Source of the DNA: Apostichopus japonicus
Lineage: Eukaryota; Echinodermata; Holothuroidea; Aspidochirotida; Stichopodidae
Reading direction: 5' to 3'
Assembly: GCF_037975245.1 (NCBI RefSeq)
Contig: NC_092569.1
Location: forward strand, 17,839,501 to 17,899,500
Length of the DNA: 60,000 nucleotides
A model generated the notes under the pieces. The model saw nothing but the letters and a program-made list of their open reading frames with translations. It did not search any database and was not told the origin of the DNA. The position numbers and the translations under genes are program-made. This document shows, piece by piece, positions 24,244 to 37,700 of the stretch (position 1 is the stretch's first letter; each line of letters opens with the position of its first letter).

Positions 24244-24253
24244 TGCGGTAAGT

Positions 24254-24382
24254 GCATACATACATACATACATACATACATACATACATACATACATACA
24301 TACATACATACATACATACATACATACATACATACATACATACATACATACATACATACATACATACACCCATACATACATA
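24254..24382. repeat. (CATA)n microsatellite, right border of 14 kb block
   Basis: Tetranucleotide repeat in the same orientation as 9563-9901, ending in imperfect units before the AT tract. Confidence 0.97.
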
Positions 24383-24387
24383 GATAC

Positions 24388-24507
<120 letters not shown>

Positions 24508-24785
24508 AAATGAAAATCGTAATGAGTTGGAAAATCAAGAACAGTGAAAAAACTTCCAGCCTCCACTGGGATTCGAACCCGGGCCTTCCGCTCTGTTCGC
24601 GGACACCCTAACCAACAAGTAGGCTATAGACGCTGATTGTATGTCCAGAGGTTCGAAACCGGCAAGGGAGGTCGTAATTCCACTGTAGGCGTTTGTCACC
24701 TGTATTGAACATTACTAGTTCTGTTTTTGGTGACATATTTTGCCTTACTCTAAAGATCAAACTGATGCTATCCAACTCGAAAATC
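24508..24785 (-). mobile_element. tRNA-derived SINE, nearly full length
   Basis: Reading the minus strand: a 5' region, then a tRNA-like segment with A-box-like and B-box (GGTTCGAATCC) promoter motifs, then a short unique 3' part ending TTTCATTT followed by (TA)n. It matches the plus-strand element at 50029-50303 over its whole length. RNA polymerase III transcription is expected by family. It carries no protein. Confidence 0.8.
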
Positions 24786-24882
24786 TCTCGTGACTCCTAA
24801 AGTCGGATCTCGAAAGAGATATTTTGAACATACTTTATGTTAATGAAATGAAGGTAAACGACAAAGGCAAATGAATATATGT

Positions 24883-24970
24883 AAATGAAAATCGTAATTA
24901 GTTGGAAAATCCAGAACAGTGAAAAAACTTCCAGCCTCCACCGGGATTCGAACCCGGGCCTTCCGCTCTC
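24883..24970 (-). mobile_element. Truncated SINE 3' end
   Basis: Second copy of the same SINE tail through the B-box (GGATTCGAACC on the plus strand), broken off where a CT microsatellite begins. Confidence 0.75.
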
Positions 24971-25013
24971 TCTCTCTCTCTCCACCTCTCTCTCTCTCCA
25001 CCTCTCTCTCCAC

Positions 25014-25052
<39 letters not shown>
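24967..25052. repeat. (CT)n then (TA)n microsatellite
   Basis: CT repeat with CCAC interruptions followed by (TA)n. Confidence 0.95.
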
Positions 25053-25418
25053 TAGGCGCTGCTTCTGTAAGGCCTATCGGGGTCTAAAGCTGCCTCACTT
25101 GACCCAATTTTGCACCAAATGTACTTACATTCATGTTCTTCAACATGCAAGCCAGAAACATATCGAAAAAATATGTCCGCCTACTGCTTTGTGGAACTGT
25201 TTAGAAGGAGAACGTTCGGGCATATTGGATTGGTAAAGACTCTAATAGAAGTATACTACCTAAAACTTACAATCTAGCAGAAAGCATTGCTTTTCTTTAA
25301 GTTTGTCAGATTGTAAGATAAGCACAATCGATATCGTTACGGTACTGTACCTGTACCATCATTACCAAGCACGTTAACACAAATTGGAACAAACAAAATT
25401 GGAGGAGTGACCCTTCAA
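25053..25418. other. Unit joint, 350 bp absent from copy 3
   Basis: The sequence GCTGCTTCTGTAAGGCC has a counterpart at 43536-43552, after which copy 3 jumps to the equivalent of about 25415. A plus-strand frame through this part ends at 25236 and has no motif I recognise. Confidence 0.4.
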
Positions 25419-25465
25419 AGAACGATCCAATCAAAATGTTGTGTTCCAGCCGATTCATACAGAAA

Positions 25466-25733
25466 TTACAGTAATTACTGTAAATCTTAAAGTTTTGTAC
25501 CACAGTTAAAACTGGATCGTGTTGAAAAATTTGAAAAATCGATAGCATGTGCTATAAGGATTAAAGTAGGAACTGAGGATTTGTGTAATCACGAAATATC
25601 CCAACAACTTGATTTGTTGGAATTACACATATCCTCAGTTCTTACTATAATCCTAATAGCACATACTACCGATTTATAGCGCGATCCAGATTTTACTGTG
25701 GTACAAAACTTTCAAATTTACAGTAGTTACTGT
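25466..25733. repeat. Foldback (inverted-repeat) element, instance 1
   Basis: Two arms of about 130 bp are near-perfect reverse complements, meeting near 25613 with almost no spacer. Shared strings include AAAGTTTTGTACCACAGT and ACTGAGGAT. The ends read TTACAGTAATTACTGT, itself palindromic. It has no coding capacity. The structure is that of a foldback MITE; the superfamily is undetermined. The matching copy is at 43612-43885. Confidence 0.85.
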
Positions 25734-26575
25734 CTTCCCTGTGTGTATCGGGTGTGTGTTCAGTAGGAGTTCGGCACAGAGTGTAAAGCTGATTAGTTTT
25801 CGTGAAAAGTCATATACCAACCGATGTGTTATCTCAACGTTCATTTTCTGACTCTTAGAAAAAAGGAAATACAAGTATTGTTTGCCCTTCACACCGCCGA
25901 GGCTTGTGACGCGCCTGGCTTGATTTCTTTTAATAAGGCACCAGTACTAAAGAAGACAAAAACATTTGTATTTTACCTTAGCTTTATGATCGTTGGTCAG
26001 ATGCCTCTTCGCCTGATCCCATTCGTTCTTTAACAACCTGCCTTGCAACATGTCAAACTAAGGACCGTCATATTGAATATGGGTTATCTTGGCGTTACTT
26101 CTCTATTTCTTATAAAAATTAGAAAGTTCTGCTATATAATAAAATATTCCAAAGTGTCAGTATAACATGTATAATTTAAATTCTACGAAAAATATGTCTA
26201 ACTGAAATGATTTAATCTGGTAGTTATTGTGGCAAGTTACTTCACGAATATCCTTGCATGAAGGTCAAAGAAGGTCAAAGTAAATGCATTGTTCAACATG
26301 GTAGTTACAGTCAATTTCATATTCAGTTTATTTGAGTTTCTCATAATTGCTTTCCGAGTTCTGGTGTTTTCAATCTAAAATTTCTATCGCCATCATGAAC
26401 ATAAACATTTTCAAAAGGAATGGGAGGGGGGCGGGGTATTTCGTCTCAACTGGTCTTAGGTTGCAGTTAGGGGGTAAAGAGTTATGGACCACGTATCTGA
26501 AATAAATATAAAAATAGAGCTGCCAGGAGCTATTTAACTGCAGACTTGTGTACTTATGAACTGTTGTAAATAACA
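25734..26575. other. Upstream flank of copy 2, no gene
   Basis: About 25734-26130 is missing in copy 3, where the foldback runs straight into TATATAATAAAATATTCC. The remainder matches 43888-44330. No conserved ORF. Confidence 0.4.
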
Positions 26576-26729
26576 CTCAATAGCTACTAGAAAGAACGAA
26601 AGAGTAATCTAACAAGAATATTAAGGTGGCATCTGGTAATTTTATTAGGTGGCCATATTTCCGCAACTGTAGTGAATGTGAACCGTCTGTCCTTAGTGTC
26701 ACATCTACGGGAACGATATTAAGTTTCAA

Positions 26730-27115
26730 AACAATACAGAGAAATATTTCAGGCGATCCTTCAATGTTTGTACATAGTTCATGTGCCCAGTATTCACAAC
26801 TTTGACATTTCATCCTCTGCTCTCCAGCATTGCTGTTAGCGTTTTTTTTTCAATTTAGTCAGAGCCAGTCTTCACCTTTCTTGGGACAATTAAGTTTGCC
26901 TGCTTCAGGTGGATTAATTCTTGTTTTTTTTTTACTGTTTTGCTCTTTGTGGTTTTGATTGTTTATTGTTTACCATCTTATTCGTATCCTTCTGTTGGTG
27001 ATCTAGTTTTCGTTTGTATAGAACTGGTGAGAACCTTAGCGTGGTTATATTTCTTTTATTTCTTAGTTCCTTAGAGGACCATGATAACTCACTGAACAAC
27101 AACTGATGCTCCGGA
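26730..27115 (-). pseudogene. Decayed PHD-like zinc-finger fragment (copy 2 flank)
   Basis: Minus-strand frame includes NAGEQRMKCQSCEYWAHELC and then SPEIFLC, with Cys/His spacing like the PHD-type finger at the C-terminus of some DDE transposases. The upstream CxxC pair kept in copy 3 is lost here, and stops interrupt the frame on both sides. Loss in both copies implies it was dead before the duplication or decayed in parallel. Origin from a transposase is inference. Confidence 0.5.
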
Positions 27116-27116
27116 G

Positions 27117-27400
27117 AGCTAGTTCCTGATGTTACAGTTGTAGATGGGTTGACATCAATTGCTGTTGATGGTACTATAGCATAGCTAGTTCCTGATGTTT
27201 TGTTATAGCTAGAAGATATTACTTGCTGATGATGACAATATGGTAGAACTATTTCCTAATGTTTCTGTTGTAGCTGGATATATATCACTTGTTGGTGCTG
27301 ATACTGTAGCAGAACTATTTCATGATGTTTATATTGTAGCTGGATTGATGTCACCTTCTGTTACTGATACTGTAGCAGAACTAGTTCCGGATGTTTATGT
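27117..27400. repeat. Minisatellite of 63-66 bp units (instance 1)
   Basis: About five units built on GTTCCTGATGTTTCTGTTGTAG, then TCACTTGCTG, then GATACTGTAGCA. The period is a multiple of three. Read on the minus strand the units give Ser/Thr/Pro-rich repeats continuous with the PHD-like pseudogene frame, with a few stops. Its counterpart is at 44873-45150. Confidence 0.7.
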
Positions 27401-27435
27401 CTCATTCCATCTGTACCATACATCAACGTTATAAC

Positions 27436-28440
27436 ATATTCTCCATGATGGAAGTTCTCTGTAGATTGTTTCACAAATTAACAGAAATCATATCCAATGA
27501 ACTCAATACTACGTCAGACCATAATAAGTCTTCCATTCATTTGTATACCTGTATACAGTATTAACTAAAGTAAGATACAATGCCGTATTTGCGGATTAAG
27601 TCCATTAACATGACATGTTGATAGGAAGGTATGTTATCAAAATGTAAGACATTTTTCTCAAAACAGATTGAAATGAAGAATATAGATCCATCGTAGCTAT
27701 CGCTTCGTTATGCACTAAGTTTATCTGTCTGTCTTTATTTTTGTAGGCACGTAATAAACACGTACCTAGAAAATCCCAAGAACGAGGAAATAGCGATTTT
27801 ATACTGCGCGTGTAACACTACTGTCGTAGGGACAATACTAAAGGAAACTATTGAATTTCCAAATCCAAATGTTCCAAAACCTAATTTTCTTATCGACTTG
27901 ATTCCTTTGGCACACAAAAAAAATAAGGGAATACATAAAGAAATAAGTAGTTAGTAAGAAAAAAATGAAAGATTTAATGCTTCAAATATATATTTGTTAT
28001 AGTAATGGCACTACAAGTTTTAAAGGTCCTTCTTCGAAAAGAAAACAAATATATTAGCAACAATGTATAACACCATTTGTGCCTGTTTCAAGTAGAAGGG
28101 AAATATACAGTTATGTTCTATGTGGGAATTTTTACCGAGAGGATCACTATTGATTATAGTATGAATACGTAACAAATATAATGATCAAATATGGATTTCA
28201 AATTAAGAAATGAGATCTAATGAATTCTACTCTGACATTTGTTCATGTCAGATGGATTTTAAAATTCCTATAGCTAGTTTTCTATACCGCGTCCACTGAA
28301 TTAACGGGGTAACAAGGAGCAATGTGAGTGGGAAGTGTGACTTGCTCTCACTTTTTCCAGACCTATTGTTGGCCTTTTTAAACCAATTCGTTCGGTAATA
28401 TGGTTGGTTATGCCACAGAAATACTGACAACTCTGCAATA
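27436..28440. other. Non-coding upstream flank of copy 2
   Basis: Matches 45180-46110 with small indels. No ORF is conserved between the two copies. Confidence 0.4.
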
Positions 28441-28786
28441 CTTTTATACTTATTTATTTGTCATTGTATGTCATATTGTTTATCTTAACGATGCCAAGAA
28501 ATGAAAACTAAACATGACGTATGGTATTGCATCATTTCAATACCTTTTAAGGTAATAACATGTACCGTACTGTAGTGGTGCCATGAAATATGAACATAAA
28601 CCACGTGAGCAACGACTACCCTTGACAGGAATACTAATATAATAATAATATGTCTAGACGAATGAGTATAAGAATGGTTGCCTACCACCACTGTATTATC
28701 CCGGTTCATTTCGTATCGGGCGTTATTGTCGCACTATGGATTTGACATTCATTCCAACTTTATACCGCAAGAGGTAACTTTGCACA
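28441..28786 (+). promoter_or_regulatory. Conserved promoter-proximal region of fibrinogen-related copy 2
   Basis: The stretch up to the ATG is much better conserved against 46110-46446 than the DNA further upstream. It contains a CACGTG E-box (about 28603), an ATTATTATATTAG stretch and a TATA-like CTTTATACCGC 25-30 bases before the ATG. The exact transcription start cannot be placed. Confidence 0.45.
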
Positions 28787-31700
28787 ATGTTGTACTTGTT
28801 TAGAAGACATCGTGGAGGTTTAACCTCTCTGTTTCTCATCATTTTTATTTCCAGCAGCGTGTCTTCTCAAGGAGGGGTAAATTTTTCCTTTTTTTAATAT
28901 TTCAGTCGTAACATCTGTCAAATTACCGTTTCGATGTTTAAGCAGTACACAATTGATTGTTTTTGATCTGCAGTGCTAAACCCTCTTTTGGTGATTTGCT
29001 TGCACTTTATCGAAGAGTTAAAAAATATTACTTCAAAAATTGTAACTAACAGTGCCAATGAAGTCGAATTCGGTAGTCACACCTACTTGTTGTTAATTTA
29101 TCGTTTCTTTATTTGATTTGTCTCTATTAGTTAATTGAGCAAATAGTAACGTAGATTATATTTACAAATATGTATATTTAAACATGTTAGTTCCCTTAAC
29201 TACTATACCAATGACTCTGTATAAAAACATCTTACGGAATTCTTCAATTGAAGTACACGTAATGACTGGATATGAAGTTAATCTGCGAAATATCGAGACA
29301 CTGTGAATTGTAAATTACGTTGTCGTTGAAAATGAGAAGATACGGACTGTATTTTGCTAGCTGCGATGTGTACTGTGTATGCCTAAATTATTGCGAGTTA
29401 TATATACGTAATATTTTGACCGACATGAAGGAATTAAAAAGAATATTCCAATAGTAAAAAAATATACACCTTATGGATGTCAAGTTATCGCCTCGTTATT
29501 TGATTTTACTCTATTCGTTAAGCAAATAGTAGTATAGAACACATTTACCAACTGGTATACTTTACATTATTTCCTAAATTCCTAAAATAATGATTTCTTA
29601 AAAAAAAAATATCAGACGGATTCCTTTAATCGAAGTACAAATAATTACTGCATATAAAGTTAATATGCAAAATTTATACACATTTTGAACTGTAAAATAC
29701 ATTGTCATTGAAAATAAGAAAATACAGCGTATCTTTAGTTAGCTGCGTTTTGTACTTAGTATGTTTGAATTTGTGCGCGTTTTTGTTGAAGAATAAACCT
29801 CATATCTTGGCAGGCACGTATACTAATATACCACATCATAAACAGTAAGTCGTTATTCTTAAATTACTCTATAACAGCTAAACTTTATATTCATACTTTC
29901 CGAAGTCTTACTTTGTTTAATTTTATATACTGGATGGCAATGGGAGAGCTAACTTCTAAATATTATTCCACAACAATTTACACATTAAATTGATTATATA
30001 AAATCATATATTATTATATAAAATTGAAATAAAAAAAAATCGCATATATCATTTACGACATAAGATTCATTCTTAGAAGTCTTCTTAAAATCAAAATCGA
30101 ACAAATGACAAAAAAATCTTTATCAGTTTTGTGTGATTGCTTAATTAATAAATTTCTTTGATCTTAAAAATCCCGATCCGACTCATACCTTAATTAACTT
30201 TGGAAAGTTAAGACTTTTCATAGACCACTGCTAATTATAGGAAACATTTTGTAACATTTATTCTGAATTGTTTCTTTTTATATGTTAATTTCAATATATT
30301 CAATGCCGCTATCATATATAAAATATTCAGCAAAAGAGAAATCATGGCTTCGAAAATTTGGTTTGCTAAAATTTACTAACCAGTTAGGAAAAAAAGAACG
30401 AATAGCAACTGCACATTTTCTGTGCGTCATTTATTGACATCGAAGGTTCAGTCGGTGTAATTTTAAATAGGTTTTTGAGAATATTCAGCTTTGATAAACA
30501 TCTGCCTTCTTGAAAACTTTAGCATTATCTTATAAACGCAAAGAGGATATGGAAGGGTCATTTTGTGGAGTGTCACTTGTTTGTTTAAGTAAACAAATCA
30601 TTCTAGAACAATAGTCTATTCTGTCTCTGGGAACGAAGTGTAATAGTTGATTGTGTCCCTCAAATGCTACTTTATTGGAAAATCATGATAACGTACCGTA
30701 GTAGTTAAAGACTTATTATTATTGTGACAAACTATTTCGAAAAAAGTCATTAAGCAGGATGCTAACTATTGAACTTAGAACATTTATTGGACAATCATGA
30801 AAATGTACCGAAGTAGTTAAAGACTTTCTATTATTGTGTCAACCATTTTATTGAAAAGTCATTACGCAGGATTTCAACTCTTTTCTCCTCAATTCAAGTC
30901 TAGGTTAGAATAGATAAAATAAGTCAACCTCCATTCATAAACAGTTCTTTTAGTTGCATGACAATTGATAAATGCATATCATTTCCATTTGTTTAAGATG
31001 TGCATAAATCGTTCTTTGGTCTGACAAAATAGTATAGCGTATCGTGTACATTTTGTTCATTGTAATATCAAAATGCGTTTCTTTGGTCTAACAAAAATGT
31101 TTAATTTGTCTTTCCATAGAATTTAATGCTTCGTATGCGCTAAATATGCATAGTCGATAAAAAATAAATAATTCCGTACACTAAATACCCTGTCGACTTA
31201 ATTAACGACTTAACTAGTATAAATTATTAAGTTTGTGTACTAAATTAATATAAATGAACGATTACAATGAGGTAAGTCAAACTATATACTGACTTTACTC
31301 ATCAAGACGTTGCTGTTGTAAGAATTGTCAACTGATTTAATCGCTGATGTCGTTGTCGGTACTTTTAGGAAAATTTGCTATATATATATATATACCAAAA
31401 TTAACATTTGCGCCACATATACCAAATATATTTATCATCGTTGTAAGAATAATATCAGTATTGTAAGAATTGACTGTTTATCATTTATCAATTGCTGTTA
31501 AAAGGTGCATCATTGGCCGTTGAAAGGATTGTCAATTGATTTAATCATTGATGTCGTTGTCGGTTCTTTTAGGAAAATATACAAGATAATGTTATCAAGA
31601 CGGTGCTTCCTTTCATTGCAGCATTTTTAACGCGCTACAAAGTCTCATCATATTTACGCTTAATCCAAACAGCTGTAAATACAAGTAAAACGAATTTGTT

Positions 31701-34700
31701 TCTATTAATAGTCACCATCATTGAATGTGTGTAAAAGTTACATTTTTTTCTTCATTTCCAACATAAATATGAGTTCCATTTTATCGAAATTCGTGAATAG
31801 ACATTGCAGAGGTGAAATTTTTAAAGAATTAATTTAATGAAAAATGTTCATGTGAATTAATTGAATTACATATTGCATTAGAAAAATACTATATTTTGAA
31901 GGTTTACACGTTTCTTTCATAAAATTATATTTTCCACAAGAAACTCTATCGAACAGAATATATTGTTTTAAACTACAAAGAAGGCAAAACCTAATAGAAA
32001 TAGAGTAAATATTTATTGTCTAGAAGAAATTAATCGGCTTCAAAACAAGCTAAATGTATGAGACATTAAACCTAAACAATATAATTACAATGTTTCAAAA
32101 CAATTCTAAACTTAAACGTTCGTCGGTCTGTGTTTTGTACTGTGAGAAACGCCATTTTTATCGGTGTACTGTCAATAAGTCTTTTTTTTACTTGTACTAA
32201 AATTACAAGCAGCTATGTGAAATATTGTAATTGATATATGATAAAATAAAATTAAAGAATTACCTTTACAGAAGACAATGTAAAATATAAAAAAAAATAT
32301 TGTAACGTCACATTTTACTATATAGTAGTATACTGTACTTATTGGACAATTATTTTATTGAATTATTTTGCCCTTATTTTAGCCGGAACGTCAAAGGAGG
32401 GTAAATGACCACGGAGACCAAACTTTGAGTGAGTGTACTTTTAAGTGTTTAAACCTTTAAAACGTTAACGACATTGTAACATTTTCCTACCTTTATTTCC
32501 TCTCCCCTTCACTGATCTCAACCGCAAGTGAACCTCCACAGAAAATATAAAATTATAGTCTTATCTTTTACAGACAACTATATTATAACATTTGGAAAAT
32601 GTTCAAACGTATATGAAAGTATATGATATAGAAATTGTTTGGAACTTACCGTGAAAGCCATCAGATCTTGTTAACATAGCTATTGTAAATAAAATAAGAG
32701 CTTTGCAATTTCAAATATTGACCGTCTTTAAATACGGTTTTTGGTAACTTACCAAATATTGCACGGATTGACTTCATTTAAAAAGAAAACTTTAAAATTG
32801 GAAACTGTTTGAAATAATACAGACCAGATATTAATAGTAACTACATATTAAAATCACATCTAACTATTTGCTATGCCACATTTTTCTATACTGTGGTCAG
32901 GAAATGACGCAAGTGGTTGTGACGATTGACATAGTAAACACTAAAGGTAGGCTATATGATCTCGGTTTCTCAATGCTATGAAATAAAAACAAACTATTGT
33001 TGAAATCTCTTAGCTTGATGTGAGGTAGGCTTATGTTGTGATACTTTATCCTTTTAGCGTCATCGTTTTTCTTCTACCAACGTGCTGAATACCCACGAGA
33101 CTGCCATGAAGTGCTAAGCCAATGTCCATCGTCTATAAACGATGGTGTTTACGTCATCAAACCAGATGGCTATCCCGAACCTTTTAAAGTATATTGTAAC
33201 AACAGTCTAGGTGATGGCGGATGGACGGTAGGTGTTGTATTTCATACTGTGAATATTGCGTTTTCATTGCAAGATTTGTCACCAGAATTGAAATTATTCT
33301 TGTTACAATAATACATTGTTCATACTACAGAACTTTTTATACTATAATGATGTAATAATATATAGATTGATGTTACACATTGGGCTCGGCAAGCTTTACA
33401 AAATATTTATGTCTTACCAAAAGAAGCTGTTCGATTCATCTGTCATGCTCCTTCGCAAAATCAACCGAACCATATCTAAATTCCAACATAGATTTCCAAT
33501 ACGTTTTAATACTTTTCACATATTCCTGACTTAAGTAAGAATACTATATTGGCGAATGGTAACGCAACTCATATATTTGTCATGTTTATATCATATTCGT
33601 TTCAATATTTATTAGATCATTTGCTGTTGTTTGTAAGTGATTTTAATTTGTTTTTTAATATCTCATTCTTCTCTTCCTGCATGTTGTTTGTTCCATGTTT
33701 CAGTATAGTTTGCCTTTCGTTCGTTTCTCAGAAGTCTTACAGCTAATAGCTAACGGTCTTACAATTCAATCAGTTTGGTATTTTTGATATCTCAAATTAT
33801 TTGAACAGGTCATACAGAGACGACAGGATAGTTCAATCAACTTCAATCGTACGTGGGACGATTATGAAAATGGTTTTGGTTTCCTTTCTCATGAATTTTG
33901 GCTCGGCAATGAGAAAATATCCTACATAACCAATCAGAAGAAATATCAGCTACGCATGGATCTAACCACAGCAACCGGTATTTCATTCTTCGTGACGTAT
34001 GAAACTTTCCGCATCAGTGACAGCTTCAGTCATTACAAACTGGTTAGCACCGGAGAGTATACAGGAGCAGCAGGTGGGTTATTAAACTGATAAACTTCTT
34101 AACTGGACACATTTCTCGCCCGAACTGAAATTTAATATGTTTCATTAATGAAATTAAAATATTGCCATTATTGCTTATTCACACACGTTTCAATTATTTC
34201 ATGATATTATTTTTTTTTGACATGCAGTGTGATAAAGAGCGGGACTATTCCGCTTACTAACAATATGCCTCCCAGCCTCAACCAAGCTGACACCCATGCC
34301 ATAAACCAAGATATATTTGGAAGAATTAGCTCGTTGTTATATTCAATATTCATTTTGAAGCATCTAAATTGTCTTTCCCCCATTAGCACTTTGTTGGGCC
34401 TTGCTATCAAGCACTCACCTTAGACGTAATTTCTTCATAAATAGATGTATTTCGTTCATCTACTAAGGGCAGAGGGCGGTTTGCTATTTATTTCATTGGT
34501 TTATTTAGATGTGTCATTTAAGCTGTCAAGCATGTTTCGCATTTTTCTACAATATCAAATCATAACTTATTAACATGATGTGTTATTGAGATGATAGATC
34601 ATCAGACACTTTGCATAACGCTCCCTTTTTCTATATCGTAACTTAATTGTTATTCCTATTCCAGACACATACTTCGACTGGTGTTCTACCAACAAGGTTC

Positions 34701-37700
34701 TCAACAGGTGTAAATGCGAAGGTTCTTGCGCCGATCCTACATGCACCGAATCATGCTCAAGAACACCCACTTGCGTTTGTCCCGATGGGTTCTTGATGGA
34801 CGGGAAAGATTGCATACCTAGAGATAATTGTAGTTGTTTCATAGAGGAAGCAGAGAACGGTCAAGGAGTAGTTCTAGCGGTAAGATTTCATGTCCTTAAT
34901 GTTGACGTATCAAACTAATTTACAATGAGGAGAAAAGCCGGAACAAAACAGCTATTATGGTGCTTGAAATTATTAATTTTAAAAACGTCAAAAATTTTTC
35001 CTGCAGCTGCTCTAATTTTATGAAGGAATGTCACATATTGCACAGCTTATTATGTCTCCACATTTAACATTGAGTGATCCCATTAAGTGATTTAAGTATC
35101 GTGTATCTACTTGAAAATGCTCACCGTTTTATCTCGATAGGAAGGTGAAGTATATGTGAACCCTTCTTGTACTAAACGATGTTCTTGCAACAGCGGTCTG
35201 TTAAGCTGTGATGATACATACCGGTGCAGTCCCAATGGTAACTGTGAGGAACGACAAAGCATATTACAGTGTTACTGTAACACAGGGTACACGGGCGATG
35301 GAGTCGAGTGTACTCAATCCACTTCCGTCGACTGTGGTAGATTGAGAGGAGCAACATCGGATAGTATCCAAAATATACAACCAGCTGGGTGGACAGATGG
35401 GCCATTTCAGGTCACGTGCGATGTCACAGATGGAGGAGGCTGGTTGGTAAGTCATTAATCGTCCACCTAAATGTTTTTTGTTATTTCAAGGATAAATATT
35501 GGTAAAGTTCAATTTACTTAATTTTCATAGCCATTGTTGTACTTTTCTTGAATTTCAATGCTGATTATAGTACGAAATGTAGTGGTCCATCTGGACGCTA
35601 TAAGATATTTAATCTCACCAAAAAGGTTTTTAACTTTGAAACTTAGTCTAAAGCGGTTCCTGTCTTGGTGGAGTTGATGGTCTATCAAGTTGATTGGTTT
35701 TGGTTTCCTGTCTCGTGGAAGACTTTTCTGATATGAATATTTCTGTAATTTTAGAATAACTATTATTTAAAGTAAGTCTAGATTATTTTCTATCAATTTG
35801 GAGAGTCATGTATATTTCGTCCTATCTAGACGATCATTATTCTCCATGATTAGAGAAGTTATATTTATAATGTACAATTGTAGTTGCCTAGATACGTTGC
35901 TTTTGACATGTCTTGTTCGTAGTTAATTGAAAAGAAAGTGCATTGCATGATGAGATCATTTCATCATAGGCATGAAAATATAAGCTTCACGTCTACTGTT
36001 GGAGAAGCAATGAACTATTTTTGACTTTTGCATATGAAGTAATACCAAGTTTATGAAAATGTATGATAACCCTTGCAGGTAAATAGTAACTATTTATTAG
36101 AGATCAATAACCAGCTTTTTAAATGATTAAGTCCTTTTTCTTTTAATCACTGAACTTACAGGTCTTTCAACGCCGTGTTGATAGTAGCGTCGACTTTTTC
36201 TTATACTGGGACGATTACAAAGATACTTTCGGCGACGTCGATGGAAATTTCTGGCTTGGGAATGACAAACTTGCAGCCTTGACGAGCCAAACTCAATATG
36301 AACTAAGAATAGACTTTGTTTCCAAGTCTGGAGAACATTACTATGCTAAGTACAGTTCCTTCAGCGTAGGCAACGAGGCAACTAATTACTTACTCAGCGT
36401 CAGTGGTTATGACTCTTCCAGTACAGTAGGTGAGTTGTTGTTCTTCTTTCCCAACTATATTTAGTAATATGATGGTGTCTGGTAGTCAAATAATATGATA
36501 GTTAAATGACCTATGATTGAACGGACTTCTTTCAGCGGTAATGAAATATGAAAAATGTGTAATCACCATATTAATAACAGGGTGATTAGCAAGATAAGGT
36601 CTTCTGTTTTGGAGTTTTCGACAAGAGACATTAACTACCACAAGCTAGAAGCTTTAAAGATTGACAGAGAAAGCAACAAATCTAATGAGAATCCACTATT
36701 AACCTTTCATTAAAAAGAAGCAATATTATACGTACGATAGCAGCTACATGTGCTGTAAATTAAACTAGGCGATGATATTTACATGTCATTGAACGTAACA
36801 ACGTCAATAAAACATGAATTAGCTGCATCGAGATGAATCAATGTATCCAGGATCGTGCGGATATCGCAAGAACCTCGTAGATATTTATTGTAAATGTGAC
36901 TGTTCGTCGTAGATTCTCACCACGTTGTATCGACCAGGCTGGACATATGTAATATGTTTGTAGCATGCCGTAACGTCCCATTGTAGATGACATGGAATAC
37001 CAGCTTTAAGTGTAAAGTAAAATAAATGGAGCTCCATAATCACAATGTCAAATGGATATGGCCACTTAGGTGCTGTTGTAAGATGATGCTATCAGATTTA
37101 TTAAAATGTTATGCAGTGCAGCCTCTAATAAACCCCTCCCACACTAAAAATAAATAAAATAAAAGGGAAATAAATGTGTAAATACATTTTTTGTATCGAA
37201 TATTCTATTAGTGATTGGGAGAACATTGTAATTTAATTTGGTAACGGCTACAACCTGTCATTTAATTAAGTTTTCCAATTTTCAGAAAGAAAATAATGAA
37301 CCAATGGTGTTGCAATATCATATTCCAAAATATTGTAACTTTTGATTTACAATGGTTAGATATACCGTATTTTTTATGAAGGGAGAGAGGTTAGTCATTT
37401 TGGAATCTCCAGAGTGGTATAACTGAAAACTAAAATCCGAAATGAAGTAAAATAAAAACCGGCGTAATGTCACACTGTCATCGATATGCAGAGCAATTAT
37501 AATATCAAAAATAATAATTCATTTAGTTTGATATAATGAACAAGCACGTGTTCAACCGATGTCTTATGTTAAGTACCTCCAGTGGCTCAGGTCGAGAGCT
37601 ATCCCGAACACACGATCACATTTTCACATTTTTTTTATCCCTACAAAATATTAGTCCTATGACTAAAATTGGAGCAAACTTTCAGTCGATATGTACACAC

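Larger units (their letters stand above)
9902..24251. mobile_element. Candidate large insertion or mobile element carrying a SET-domain gene
   Basis: This 14.3 kb block lies between (CATA)n tracts and separates sequence that is contiguous at 59690-59760: TTTTTGAAATATAT on the left and AAATGAAAATCGTAATGAG on the right. Its left end has repeated TACANTNTGGGG-like motifs (from 9912). Its right end has the inverted form (CCCCACAGTGTA at 24181, CCCCACGGTGTA at 24199, CCCCATAATGTAC at 24230). Inside are a minus-strand SET gene, a 1.1 kb minisatellite whose unit contains related GGGG motifs, and a LINE fragment. No transposase is recognised, so the mobile-element reading is inference. The alternative is a microsatellite-mediated rearrangement. 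Confidence 0.4.

Noticed and set aside
24919-25236. Plus-strand frame starting in the CT microsatellite and continuing to 25236
   Set aside because: The first half is SINE and simple repeat. The second half has no recognisable family, is absent from copy 3, and there is no splice evidence.
33316-33746. Two plus-strand frames in intron 3 of copy 2
   Set aside because: The corresponding intron of copy 3 (50797-51378) does not keep them open, and no motif is seen.
34217-34423. Frame in intron 4 of copy 2, considered as the missing fibrinogen C-terminal exon
   Set aside because: No calcium loop, GWW or TEMKIRP motif, and not open in copy 3 (51780-51990).
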